From a virus: a stretch of DNA of 30,656 nucleotides. Each line of letters opens with the position of its first letter. The stretch's first letter is position 1. Under the pieces are notes generated by a model. It did no database searches, was not told the DNA's origin, and worked only from the letters and a program-made list of their open reading frames with translations. Location: positions 1 through 30,656 of the IMG/VR virus record IMGVR_UViG_3300023180_000263; one strand, 5' to 3'. Both the position numbers and the translations under genes were made by a program. Shown here piece by piece: positions 17,152 to 26,448 of this stretch.

Positions 17152-18705
17152 ATGGCAGCAATAATTACTGACCAACTTCGTATTTTGAATGCCAAGAATT
17201 TTGTTGCTGGCGTCCAGTCAACATCAAATTCTTATTACACATTCATTGGTCTTCCCAATGCGACGAATTATTCGTCAACTTGGGACACGGATCCTCCTGC
17301 GCCGAAGGATAACCTGACCGAATCGAATGATTATTATGACACAATGTTGGCTTTGAAAAAAGTCAACACAAACGACGTTGCCCAGGTTGTGAGAAAGATT
17401 TCCTGGCAGTCTGGAACCACATATGATATGTGGAGAAATGACATCAGTCGTTCAAATCCATCAGAACCCTCTGGTGCGTTTGATATTTACGACTCGAATT
17501 TCTATGTGATGAACTCTGACTTCAGAGTTTACATCTGTCTTTATAATAATGCCACTCCTGAGAACAATTATCAGGGTGGTCCTTCTTTGGATGAACCAAC
17601 TTTCACAGATTTGGAACCCAGATCTGCTGGTTCAAGTGGTGATGGTTACATTTGGAAGTATCTTTACACCATCAAACCATCCCAAGCAATCAAATTTGAC
17701 TCCACAGATTACATTCCAACCCCAAGTAACTGGGATACCAGCTCTGATAACGCTGCCGTTCGTAATAACGCTGGTACAAGTGGTCAATTGAAGATCATCA
17801 CCATCAGAAATCGTGGTGTTGGTCTCGGAACTGCTAACTCAACTTACAGAAATGTCCCAATTTTGGGAGATGGACAGGGCGGAAAGTGCACAATCGTCAT
17901 TGATAACGACTCAAAGGTCAATTCTATCACTGTTTCTGACGGTGGAACGGGATATACCTTCGGAACTGTCGATTTGGTTGCTGGTGGAGTCCCAACTGGA
18001 ACCACTTCTCCCGTTTTTAATGTCATTATTCCTCCAAATGGGGGTCACGGAAAGGATATTTACCGTGAATTGGGCGCATTTAACGTTCTGACTTATGCCA
18101 GATTCGAAAATGACACCGAAAATCCTGATTTTATCACTGGAAACCAGTTTGCAAGAGTCGGATTGATCGAAAATCCACTCGCTGCGGGTTCAGAAAGCAA
18201 TTTGGACACCGATAAAGCAGCTGCAACTTATGCAGTTCGTCTTGCAGGTGCTGGATATAGCGAAGCAACCTTCACTCCTGACTCATACATCACGCAAACT
18301 GTCGGTGTTGGGTCAACTGCGGTCGGAAGAGTTGTTTCTTATGACCAAACAACAGGTGTTTTGAAGTATTGGCAGGACAGAACCAACTGTGGATTCAATT
18401 CTGACGGCACTTTGAACACAAGTCCTGTTTATGGTTTCAGAGAAAATCGTTTCACAGCGACTCCCAACAGTGGTGACCTCACAATTAGTGGTGGAAGCAT
18501 CAATTTGTCGATTAGCACCGCTTTCCAGGGTGTCTCTACGGTAATAAATAACAGAACATACTACCTGGGACAGACATTTGTGTCTGGACTGGCTGACCCA
18601 GAAGTCGAAAAATACTCTGGAAACATCGTTTATGTTGACAACAGACCTTCTGTAACCAGAAGTTCCTCTCAGAAAGAAGACGTTAAAATCATCTTGCAGT
18701 TCTAA
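17152..18705 (+). CDS. 8: Baseplate wedge subunit gp8 (enlarged)
   Basis: A 517-aa protein; T4 gp8 is 334 aa. gp8 dimers join gp7 and gp10 in the wedge. Shared features are the N-terminal segment with YTFIGLP (T4 IFITFGR), the strongly kept GDGYIWKYLYTI at 163-174 (T4 GDGYVWEYLFEI), a segment near residues 320-350 ending RVGLIENPL (T4 RQISIITNPL), and the C-terminal VYVDNRPSVTR...EDVKIILQF (T4 IYMENRPPI...EEINILFTF). The extra length lies mainly between residues about 205 and 300 and again about 365-480, and includes GxGY-type segments (GGTGYTFG, GAGYSEA) like those in the giant gp7. The next gene starts six bases after the stop codon with no promoter motif between, so the two are probably one unit. 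The ribosome-binding site is weak. Confidence 0.9.
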   Translation: MAAIITDQLRILNAKNFVAGVQSTSNSYYTFIGLPNATNYSSTWDTDPPAPKDNLTESNDYYDTMLALKKVNTNDVAQVVRKISWQSGTTYDMWRNDISRSNPSEPSGAFDIYDSNFYVMNSDFRVYICLYNNATPENNYQGGPSLDEPTFTDLEPRSAGSSGDGYIWKYLYTIKPSQAIKFDSTDYIPTPSNWDTSSDNAAVRNNAGTSGQLKIITIRNRGVGLGTANSTYRNVPILGDGQGGKCTIVIDNDSKVNSITVSDGGTGYTFGTVDLVAGGVPTGTTSPVFNVIIPPNGGHGKDIYRELGAFNVLTYARFENDTENPDFITGNQFARVGLIENPLAAGSESNLDTDKAAATYAVRLAGAGYSEATFTPDSYITQTVGVGSTAVGRVVSYDQTTGVLKYWQDRTNCGFNSDGTLNTSPVYGFRENRFTATPNSGDLTISGGSINLSISTAFQGVSTVINNRTYYLGQTFVSGLADPEVEKYSGNIVYVDNRPSVTRSSSQKEDVKIILQF

Positions 18706-18711
18706 AAAATC

Positions 18712-21700
18712 ATGCCACAGGAAACTAATCTCAACGTTGCTCCTTATTTTGACGACTTTGAACCTGACAGTAACTATTATAAGGTTCTGTTCAAACCTGG
18801 ATATCCTGTTCAGGCGCGAGAATTAACGACTCTTCAGTCAATTCTTCAGAACCAGATTGAAGATGTGGGCAATCACCTCTTCAAAGAGGGTGCTGCTGTC
18901 ATTCCTGGTGGCGTAACTTACGAAAAAAGCTTCTACGGAGTCCAAATCCAAGCGGAATATCTTGGAGTTCCCGTTTCACTTTACCTTGATCAGATTGTAG
19001 GTCAGACAATCACTGGTGCAACGTCTGGTGTAACCGCAAAGGTGGTCACTTACATCACTAATGAGCAGTCTGAGAAGGGAAATTACACACTTTATCTGAA
19101 TTATCAGAATTCAGGAAGCACTGACGCAGCAACAGCGACGTTCATTGATGGTGAAGTTCTTCTAACCAACAGTGCGATCACTTATGCAACAACCTTTATC
19201 TCCGCTGGAGAAGGTTTTGCTTCGACAGTTCCTCAACAAGCAGCAATTGTTGGTTCTGCCTTCACTCTGAGTGCTGGTGTCTTCTTCCTCAGAGGTTATT
19301 TTGTCGATGTTCCTGATTCACTTCTGATTCTGAGTCAATACACTAACACACCAAGTGTTAGAGTTGGTTTGAATGTTTTGGAGGAGATCATTAACTCCGA
19401 AACTGACCCAACACTCAATGATAACGCAAAAGGGTTTAATAATTACACTGCTCCAGGCGCAGATCGTCTGAAAATCACTGCAACACTGTTTGCAAAACCA
19501 CTTGACGACTTTGATGATCAATCTTTCGTCCAGTTGGCAGAAATCCAAAACGGAAATCTCCGCAAAATCACCGATAACACCCAATATAACTTTATTGGGG
19601 ACGAATTTGCCCGCAGAACTTACGATGAGTCAGGTCATTATTATGTAAAAGAGTTTGTCACCACCGTTCGTGAAAATTTGAACGATGGACGAGGAAATAG
19701 AGGCATTTATAACGCTGGTCAGACCACTTCGAGTGGAAATGCTCCAAGTGCAGACAATATTGTTTACAAAATTTCCCCAGGTAAGGCATATGTAAGGGGA
19801 TATGAGGTTGATTTGCGTGCATCAACGCTAATTGACGTTGCAAAACCCAGAACCACAAAAACTCTGGATCCACAAGCGATTAATTTTGGGTTTGGACCCA
19901 CTTTTACGCTGAATAACGTTTATGGTTCAGCAACAATCGGTTTCAACACCTCAAACACCATCAGTTTGAGAGACGAAAGAGTTGGATCCGACCAAGAGGC
20001 AAGAGCAGGTAAAGAAATTGGTGTTGCCCGCATTTATGACTTCGCTCTGGAGTCTGGATCTTACAATTCTGCTGTTCCAACAGCAAACGAGTGGGATTTG
20101 TCACTTTGGGACGTTCAGACTTACTCTGATTTCACTGTAAACACTGCAGTTACACTTTCCACACCAACTCACATCAAAGGTGAGTCAAGTGGGGCGAGTG
20201 CTTTCCTCAAATATGGTGTTTCTGCTGGAACTGCCTTCACTGCTTACGATGTTCAAGGTGATTTCTTCAATGGAGAGAGACTTCTCTTCAATGGAGTCGC
20301 AGATGAAAGCAGGTATGTCACTGGAATCAGAAATTGGGAAAATTCTGACATTAAGTCAGTTTTCGGAATCGTTGGTTCTGCTTCCACCTTCAGTGCAGAC
20401 GTTATTCAGGAGAATTTCTATGAATACGGTTCAGCGACAATTACAGGAGCGAATGGTGGTATTTCGACCGTTACAGTTGCTGGTGCTGTTTTCCCTGGGA
20501 TTGTCACAACAGGGAACATCGTCTCTTACCAAAGAGCTACTCTTACAGACGTTTCTTATGCACGAGTTACAGCCGTAAACACGAATGATCTGACTATCGA
20601 AGCAGTTGAGTCAGTTACAGGCGTCAATAATGGTGCACTTCCAACATCTCAAGAAACTGGAGCACAATTTAGAATTCTTGAGACCAAAATTCAAGATAGC
20701 AACGGTTCTGGTAACGAAGCATCCAACGAAGCACTGTTTAGTGTCTTCCCCAAGAAGAATATTGAGTCTGTTGACCTGACATCTGCCAATTTGGTCATTA
20801 GAAAGCAATTTACGACTTCAATTTCTGCTAATTCGACCCCAGTCATCAATGCTGACCCCAATGAGGTCTTCCTTCCCTTTGATGAGGAAAGATACATTCT
20901 GATGCGTTCTGATGGGACCACAGAAGCATTGACAGCGGATAAAGTCACTCTGACTAATGGTTCAACTTCAATTCAAATTGCTGGACTGAGTGCAACCACA
21001 GACTCTGGAACAATTCTGATTGCAACTCTTCGTAAGAGTAACATTACCAATAAGATCAAGTCGAAGGTCATCTCAAATAATGTTCTGATTGACAAATCAT
21101 CACTTTCTTCCTCTGGAATTGGTGGAACGACTCTGAACGATGGTTTGACTTATGGTTCATTCCCATTCGGAACCAGAGTTCAGGATGAGGTTATTTCTCT
21201 GAACGTTCCTGATGCATACAGAATTCACGGAATCTATGAGTCGAAGGACACTTCAGATCCCGAAGCACCTTACATGACCACTGCCTCAATGGATGGTCCA
21301 AGTTCAAACACCAACGATCTGATCATTGGTGAGACTATTACTGGATCAATCAGTGGTGCTAAAGCAATTTACCTGGTCAGGAAAACTGACACAGCAATCA
21401 ACTTTGCTTATTTGAACAACGTTGTCTTCGAATCTGGAGAAGTTATTAATTTTGAAGAATCTGGTGTAAGTGCTGTTGCAACCAACGTTGTTGTTCCTTC
21501 AAAAACTATCACAAACCAATTCACTTTTGATGATGGTCAGAAAGGATCGTTCTATGATTATTCAAGAATCGTAAGAAATGGCGATGCTAATGTTCCAGCA
21601 AGAAAACTGAAAGTTTATTTTGCCAAGGCAGAATATGCAACATCAGACACTGGAGACATCACCACTGTCAATTCTTATGATCAGTTCGATTATGCGAAAG

Positions 21701-24700
21701 ATATTCGCACGGTAGACGGTTACAGAACAACAGATCTTCTTGACGCAAGACCCAGAGTCAAAAATTACACCGTCACCTCTGGTGCAAACTCACCATTTGA
21801 GTTCTCAGGAAGAGACTTTGATGGTGGTTCAAATGGACAGCACAGTTCCAAATTTGTTCTGGCATCTGATGAGTCAGTAACAATTGGATTTGATTATTAT
21901 CAACCAAGAGCAGACAGAGTTTGCATTGACAAAGAAGGTTATATCAGCGTAATTCCTGGAACTCCAGCAGATGACGCAAGACTTCCAGAGAACACCAGTG
22001 GTGCTCTGAACATTGCAAACATTTTCCTTCCTGCTTATCTTTACGATGTCAACAATGCTCAGGTTGACTTTGTTGAGCATAAGAGATATCAAATGTCCGA
22101 TATCTCCAAGTTGGAGCAAAGAATCTCTAACCTGGAATATTACTCTTCACTCAACCGTCTTGAGCAAGCAACTGTCAACTCCTTCGTTCCTGATGCAAAC
22201 GGTCTGAACAGATTCAAGTCTGGTGTCTTTGTTGATAACTTCTCAACACTGCAACCACAAGATCCAACCATCGGAATCAGAAACAGTATTGATGATCTGA
22301 AACAGATTCTGAGACCTTCTCACTACACAACTGCTCTATCACTGCAGTTGGGAACCTCAGCAATCAGTGGAATTGGAACAACAACTGATCCAAATGAAGA
22401 TGAAAGAATCGCTTCGATCCAGGGTACTGGAGTCAGAAGAACTGGTCAAGTTGTCACCATTGATTACACTGATGTTGAGTACATTAAGAATCCATTCGCA
22501 ACCAGATCTGAAAGTGTAACTCCTTTCTTGGTTCAGTTCTGGGGAGGAACACTCGAACTGGAACCAAACGTTGATGTCTGGATTGAAGTCAACAGACTTG
22601 AAACCGAGAACAAGCAACTGGAAGGTAACTTCAGCACCATCGCTCAACTTGTTGGAGCAGAAGTCACAACTAATGAAGATGGTCTAAGAAGTGGAATCAC
22701 ACCAATTCAGTGGGATTCCTGGGAGACCACAGGTGTCAATGTTGACACTTCACTTTCAATGAGTGGAAGCAGCAGCAACACTGGAGCAACCATCTCTGCT
22801 TCTGTCAGCACCAGCGTTCAACTGGAGCAACAGAGACGTGGTGAGCAGATTTCTCTGACAGAGAGACTCGACACTGTTTCTTTGGGTGACAGAATTGTTT
22901 CCAGAGATGTTGTTCACTTCATGAGATCCCGTAACGTTGAGTTCACGGGACGTAATCTGAAACCATTCACAAGACTTTATCCATTCTTTGACAGTGTGGA
23001 TGTTGCTAAGTTCTGTGTTCCTAAACTGGTCGAAATTACAATGACCAGTGGAACCTTTACTCCAACTGAAACTGTCATCGGAACGATGCCTTCGACTCAA
23101 CAGAGTGAAGAAATTACCGACGCATCAACCGCAGCAATCACTTTCAGAGTTGCAACCGCTAACCATAAGTATGGTCCTTACAATAACCCAACTGACTTCT
23201 TTGATTCCAATCCTTATGACAGAGAAGCAACTCTCCCCTCCACTTATTCAGAAACGACTTCAGTTCTGAACATCGACACCTTTAGTCTTCAGTCCGAGGA
23301 TAATCCTAACTTTGCTGGTTACATTGCAACTGGTATGGTTCTGGTTGGTCAGTCCAGTGGAGCACAAGCAGTTGTAAGCAACGTCAGACTCATCACCGAC
23401 AGACTTGGAACTCTGATTGGTTCGTTTAGAGTTCCCGATACTGCGAACGAAACCAATCCTGCTTTCGAAACTGGACGTAACATGTTCAGACTCACCAGCA
23501 GCACAACAAACAGCAAGATTGAAGGAACTGTTACTTCTGCAGCAGAAGAGATGTTCTACTCTCAGGGTGACATGGATAACACCCAAGAGGTCACACTCTC
23601 ACTGAGAAATGCTGATGTTGAGACTGAAGAATTCTTCGAAGAGAGGACCATTGGTGATTCTTCATCATCGAGTGCATCTGCTTCGATTAGTTTCCCACCA
23701 CCACCTCCACCACCAGCTCCCCCACGAGTTGACCCTCTGGCACAAACCTTCATGGTCAATGATGACAGTGGTGTCTTTGTAACCAAGATTGATGTCTTCT
23801 TCCATCTGAAGGACGACAACATTCCTGTTTATTGTCAACTCCGTGAGGTTGAACTGGGAACTCCAACTCAAAAAGTTCTTGCTTATTCTGAGATTACTCT
23901 GGAACCTGATCAGGTTAACGTTTCCGAGGATGGAAGTGTTCCAACAACCTTCACCTTTGAGTCTCCCGTTTATCTGGAACCAGAAACCGAATATGCTTTC
24001 TGTCTTCTGTCTAAGTCAACAGAATACAGAGTTTGGATCTCCAGACTTGGTGAACCCACAGTCGAAACTGCTGATCAAGAAGCGGGTCAGATTCTGGTTT
24101 CCGCACAACCACTTCTGGGTTCACTGTTTAAATCACAGAACGCAGCAGTCTGGACACCTTCACAGTACGAAGACCTCAAGTTCACTCTTCACAGAGCAAA
24201 CTTTGGAACTTCTGGTAACTGCACACTTTATAACCCAGGTCTCCCAGAGAATCTTGAAAAGATTGCCCAAAACTCAATCTTTATGGATTCGAGAAACCTG
24301 AGCATCGGAATCGGAACAACTGTTCAGGACACTGGTCTGGTTGTCGGTAACACCGTCATTCAGAACTCTACTGGAGCAACTGGCACCCTGACAGGATTCG
24401 CTGGTTCGATGACTGGTGATCTTTCTGTTACCAACGCTGGTGTTGGTTACACTCCTGCCTCTGGTTATTATGTCTTCTCTGGTGTTGCTCTCACAAGCAT
24501 CACAGGAAGTGGACTCAACGGAACTGCCGAGATCGCTGTTTCGAATGGAGTTGCAATTGCTGCGACTGTTTCCACTGCTGGCGGTGGTAAGGGATATGCA
24601 ATCGGTGATGTTCTGACTCCAATCACTGTTGGTAACAACAGTCTTGGTGAGGGAATGAGACTCTCTGTTGGTGAAATCTATGGTAACAATGAACTAATTC

Positions 24701-26196
24701 TGGATGATGTTCAAGGAGACTTCGCAACTGGAGCAACTGATAAGTTGTTCTATGAAAACTCTTCAGGCATCACGACCGAACTGAACTTCTCTGTTGGTGG
24801 TTCTGTTGTTCCTCAGACTCCAATCAGAGTTAATTCTGATGGTCTTCACATGAAGATCTTCCAGAGAAACCACGGTCTTTATGGTGGAGTCAATAAGGTC
24901 ACTCTGAAGGACATCACAACTGATGTTCCAACAACAACCGTTGCAGAGGCTTACAGCAACACTGCAACTGGTGCCATCTCAGTTGGAAGCACAACGAATT
25001 ACACTTCTTTCGAGAATGTTGCTGTTGGCGCAACCAACCCTGGTTACATCAAGATCGGTCAAGAAATCATTTCTTACACTGGTTTCGATGCCAACACCCT
25101 CACGGGAATCACCAGAGGCGTTGATAACACTGTTACTGCTTCTCATGCAGTCAACGATTTGGTTTACAAATATGAATTGAATGGCGTTTCTCTGAGAAGA
25201 ATCAACACCACTCACACTCTGGCAGATGTCACCGTTGACAATCCAACTACTCTTGACTCTTATCACGTCAAGATTCAAATGGATGAGAATGGAACCGACA
25301 GAACCGACGGTGGAACTCTGGGTGTTCTCTACTTCAACGACTCTGAGTCTAACTCTGGAACCAAGGCTAAGGGAACTTACAATCTTCCTTATTCTCTGAT
25401 GATTCCAAGAATTTTGACCCTGACCCCAACAGGAACCAAGATCAACACTAATGTCAGAACAGTTAGTGGAACAAGTGTCGATGGAAACGAGGCATCTTAC
25501 ACAGATAAGGGTTATCAAGAGGTTGCACTTTATCAGAAGAATTACTTCGATTCCCCAAGAGTTGTTGCTTCTAAGGTCAACGAAGACACTTATCTCGCAC
25601 CAAGCGGTTTGTTCCCAGGCAATAAGTCTCTGTCCTTCAATATGAGTCTCTTGAGCATTGATAACAGACTTTCACCTGCGATTGATCTGGACAACGCATC
25701 TTGCGTCTTTGTCAATAACAGAGTCAATGCCCCTGTTACCAATTACGCAACTGATTTCAGAGTCAATTCGTTCCAAGATGATCCAAGCAGATTCATCTAT
25801 GTGACCAAGAACATTGTTCTTGAGAACCCAGCGACTTCACTCCAAGTTCTCATGGATGCTTACGTCCAGGACGCTTGTGACATCCGCGTGTTCTTCGCTC
25901 TGAATCAGGAACTTCCACTGAGAGAGACCGTCTTCATTCCGTTCCCTGGTTATGATAATATTGACTCTGCTGGCAACACAATCAGCACAACCAACAACGA
26001 CGGAAGACCTGACGTGTTCACACCTAAGCAGGACACAGTTCTCGCTGAACCTACTCCCGAATACTTCCGTGAACTTAAGTTCAGTGCTGAAAATCTCAAT
26101 CCTTACACTTCTTACAGGATCAAGATCGTTGGAACCTCAACCAACGCTGCTGTTGTTCCACAGATCAAAGGACTCCGCATTATCTCCTTCGCATAA
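18712..26196 (+). CDS. Giant DUF4815-type virion structural protein (2494 aa)
   Basis: The N-terminus NLNVAPYFDDFEPDSNYYKV and the following PGYPVQARELTTLQSILQNQ are typical of the DUF4815 domain found in cyanophage and other tailed-phage structural proteins. Domains visible in order: the DUF4815 region; SGA-type modules near residues 98, 487, 870 and 1542; a coiled-coil-like segment (about 1124-1155, SKLEQRISNLEYYSSLNRLE); a Ser-rich then proline-rich hinge (PPPPPPPAPP at 1662-1671) followed by DPLAQTF (1674-1680) and a compact strand-rich domain; two GxGY modules; an E-RG-H module (2111-2156); and a C-terminal domain ending VPQIKGLRIISFA. It fills the place of T4 genes 9-12 and wac, so I infer a peripheral baseplate or fibre-attachment role, perhaps host contact. 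The stop overlaps the next start by one base (TAATG). Confidence 0.8.
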   Translation: MPQETNLNVAPYFDDFEPDSNYYKVLFKPGYPVQARELTTLQSILQNQIEDVGNHLFKEGAAVIPGGVTYEKSFYGVQIQAEYLGVPVSLYLDQIVGQTITGATSGVTAKVVTYITNEQSEKGNYTLYLNYQNSGSTDAATATFIDGEVLLTNSAITYATTFISAGEGFASTVPQQAAIVGSAFTLSAGVFFLRGYFVDVPDSLLILSQYTNTPSVRVGLNVLEEIINSETDPTLNDNAKGFNNYTAPGADRLKITATLFAKPLDDFDDQSFVQLAEIQNGNLRKITDNTQYNFIGDEFARRTYDESGHYYVKEFVTTVRENLNDGRGNRGIYNAGQTTSSGNAPSADNIVYKISPGKAYVRGYEVDLRASTLIDVAKPRTTKTLDPQAINFGFGPTFTLNNVYGSATIGFNTSNTISLRDERVGSDQEARAGKEIGVARIYDFALESGSYNSAVPTANEWDLSLWDVQTYSDFTVNTAVTLSTPTHIKGESSGASAFLKYGVSAGTAFTAYDVQGDFFNGERLLFNGVADESRYVTGIRNWENSDIKSVFGIVGSASTFSADVIQENFYEYGSATITGANGGISTVTVAGAVFPGIVTTGNIVSYQRATLTDVSYARVTAVNTNDLTIEAVESVTGVNNGALPTSQETGAQFRILETKIQDSNGSGNEASNEALFSVFPKKNIESVDLTSANLVIRKQFTTSISANSTPVINADPNEVFLPFDEERYILMRSDGTTEALTADKVTLTNGSTSIQIAGLSATTDSGTILIATLRKSNITNKIKSKVISNNVLIDKSSLSSSGIGGTTLNDGLTYGSFPFGTRVQDEVISLNVPDAYRIHGIYESKDTSDPEAPYMTTASMDGPSSNTNDLIIGETITGSISGAKAIYLVRKTDTAINFAYLNNVVFESGEVINFEESGVSAVATNVVVPSKTITNQFTFDDGQKGSFYDYSRIVRNGDANVPARKLKVYFAKAEYATSDTGDITTVNSYDQFDYAKDIRTVDGYRTTDLLDARPRVKNYTVTSGANSPFEFSGRDFDGGSNGQHSSKFVLASDESVTIGFDYYQPRADRVCIDKEGYISVIPGTPADDARLPENTSGALNIANIFLPAYLYDVNNAQVDFVEHKRYQMSDISKLEQRISNLEYYSSLNRLEQATVNSFVPDANGLNRFKSGVFVDNFSTLQPQDPTIGIRNSIDDLKQILRPSHYTTALSLQLGTSAISGIGTTTDPNEDERIASIQGTGVRRTGQVVTIDYTDVEYIKNPFATRSESVTPFLVQFWGGTLELEPNVDVWIEVNRLETENKQLEGNFSTIAQLVGAEVTTNEDGLRSGITPIQWDSWETTGVNVDTSLSMSGSSSNTGATISASVSTSVQLEQQRRGEQISLTERLDTVSLGDRIVSRDVVHFMRSRNVEFTGRNLKPFTRLYPFFDSVDVAKFCVPKLVEITMTSGTFTPTETVIGTMPSTQQSEEITDASTAAITFRVATANHKYGPYNNPTDFFDSNPYDREATLPSTYSETTSVLNIDTFSLQSEDNPNFAGYIATGMVLVGQSSGAQAVVSNVRLITDRLGTLIGSFRVPDTANETNPAFETGRNMFRLTSSTTNSKIEGTVTSAAEEMFYSQGDMDNTQEVTLSLRNADVETEEFFEERTIGDSSSSSASASISFPPPPPPPAPPRVDPLAQTFMVNDDSGVFVTKIDVFFHLKDDNIPVYCQLREVELGTPTQKVLAYSEITLEPDQVNVSEDGSVPTTFTFESPVYLEPETEYAFCLLSKSTEYRVWISRLGEPTVETADQEAGQILVSAQPLLGSLFKSQNAAVWTPSQYEDLKFTLHRANFGTSGNCTLYNPGLPENLEKIAQNSIFMDSRNLSIGIGTTVQDTGLVVGNTVIQNSTGATGTLTGFAGSMTGDLSVTNAGVGYTPASGYYVFSGVALTSITGSGLNGTAEIAVSNGVAIAATVSTAGGGKGYAIGDVLTPITVGNNSLGEGMRLSVGEIYGNNELILDDVQGDFATGATDKLFYENSSGITTELNFSVGGSVVPQTPIRVNSDGLHMKIFQRNHGLYGGVNKVTLKDITTDVPTTTVAEAYSNTATGAISVGSTTNYTSFENVAVGATNPGYIKIGQEIISYTGFDANTLTGITRGVDNTVTASHAVNDLVYKYELNGVSLRRINTTHTLADVTVDNPTTLDSYHVKIQMDENGTDRTDGGTLGVLYFNDSESNSGTKAKGTYNLPYSLMIPRILTLTPTGTKINTNVRTVSGTSVDGNEASYTDKGYQEVALYQKNYFDSPRVVASKVNEDTYLAPSGLFPGNKSLSFNMSLLSIDNRLSPAIDLDNASCVFVNNRVNAPVTNYATDFRVNSFQDDPSRFIYVTKNIVLENPATSLQVLMDAYVQDACDIRVFFALNQELPLRETVFIPFPGYDNIDSAGNTISTTNNDGRPDVFTPKQDTVLAEPTPEYFRELKFSAENLNPYTSYRIKIVGTSTNAAVVPQIKGLRIISFA

Positions 26197-26414
26197 TGAC
26201 TCTTATTCCAATCAAAGGACAAGATGGTATGTTTCGTGACAGCGAAACTAATGCTATCGTGAATCGAAACTCTAACGAGTTTCAGATGTATGTTAACAAC
26301 AGGGAGAGACTTTCTAAAGATCAGGAAAGACTCTCCTACATGGAGAAAAACATGGACGAGTTGAAGCATGACTTGAACGACATTAAGTTCTTGTTGAAAA
26401 ACCTGTTGAGATAA
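26196..26414 (+). CDS. Small coiled-coil protein, unknown function
   Basis: A 72-aa protein coupled to the giant structural gene by a TAATG overlap, with no ribosome-binding site of its own visible. The first 30 residues look extended (TLIPIKGQDGMFRDSETNAI); residues about 35-72 form a heptad-like pattern of Leu, Met, Ile and charged residues (ERLSYMEKNMDELKHDLNDI) consistent with a coiled coil. Tight coupling to the 2494-aa protein and placement before gp13 suggest an accessory virion or assembly factor for that protein, possibly a short trimeric or dimeric stalk. In T4 this position holds wac (fibritin), a coiled-coil whisker protein, but at 72 aa and without a foldon-like end it cannot be called a homologue. 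Confidence 0.75.
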   Translation: MTLIPIKGQDGMFRDSETNAIVNRNSNEFQMYVNNRERLSKDQERLSYMEKNMDELKHDLNDIKFLLKNLLR

Positions 26415-26418
26415 TTTT

Positions 26419-26425
26419 CTAAATA
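26419..26425 (+). promoter_or_regulatory. T4-like late promoter motif CTAAATA
   Basis: CTAAATA in the gap before gene 13, 23 bases before the ATG and followed by a GAGG ribosome-binding site at 26435-26438. It probably drives genes 13 and 14. Confidence 0.6.
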
Positions 26426-26448
26426 CCTTATAAAGAGGGACTGATTAG

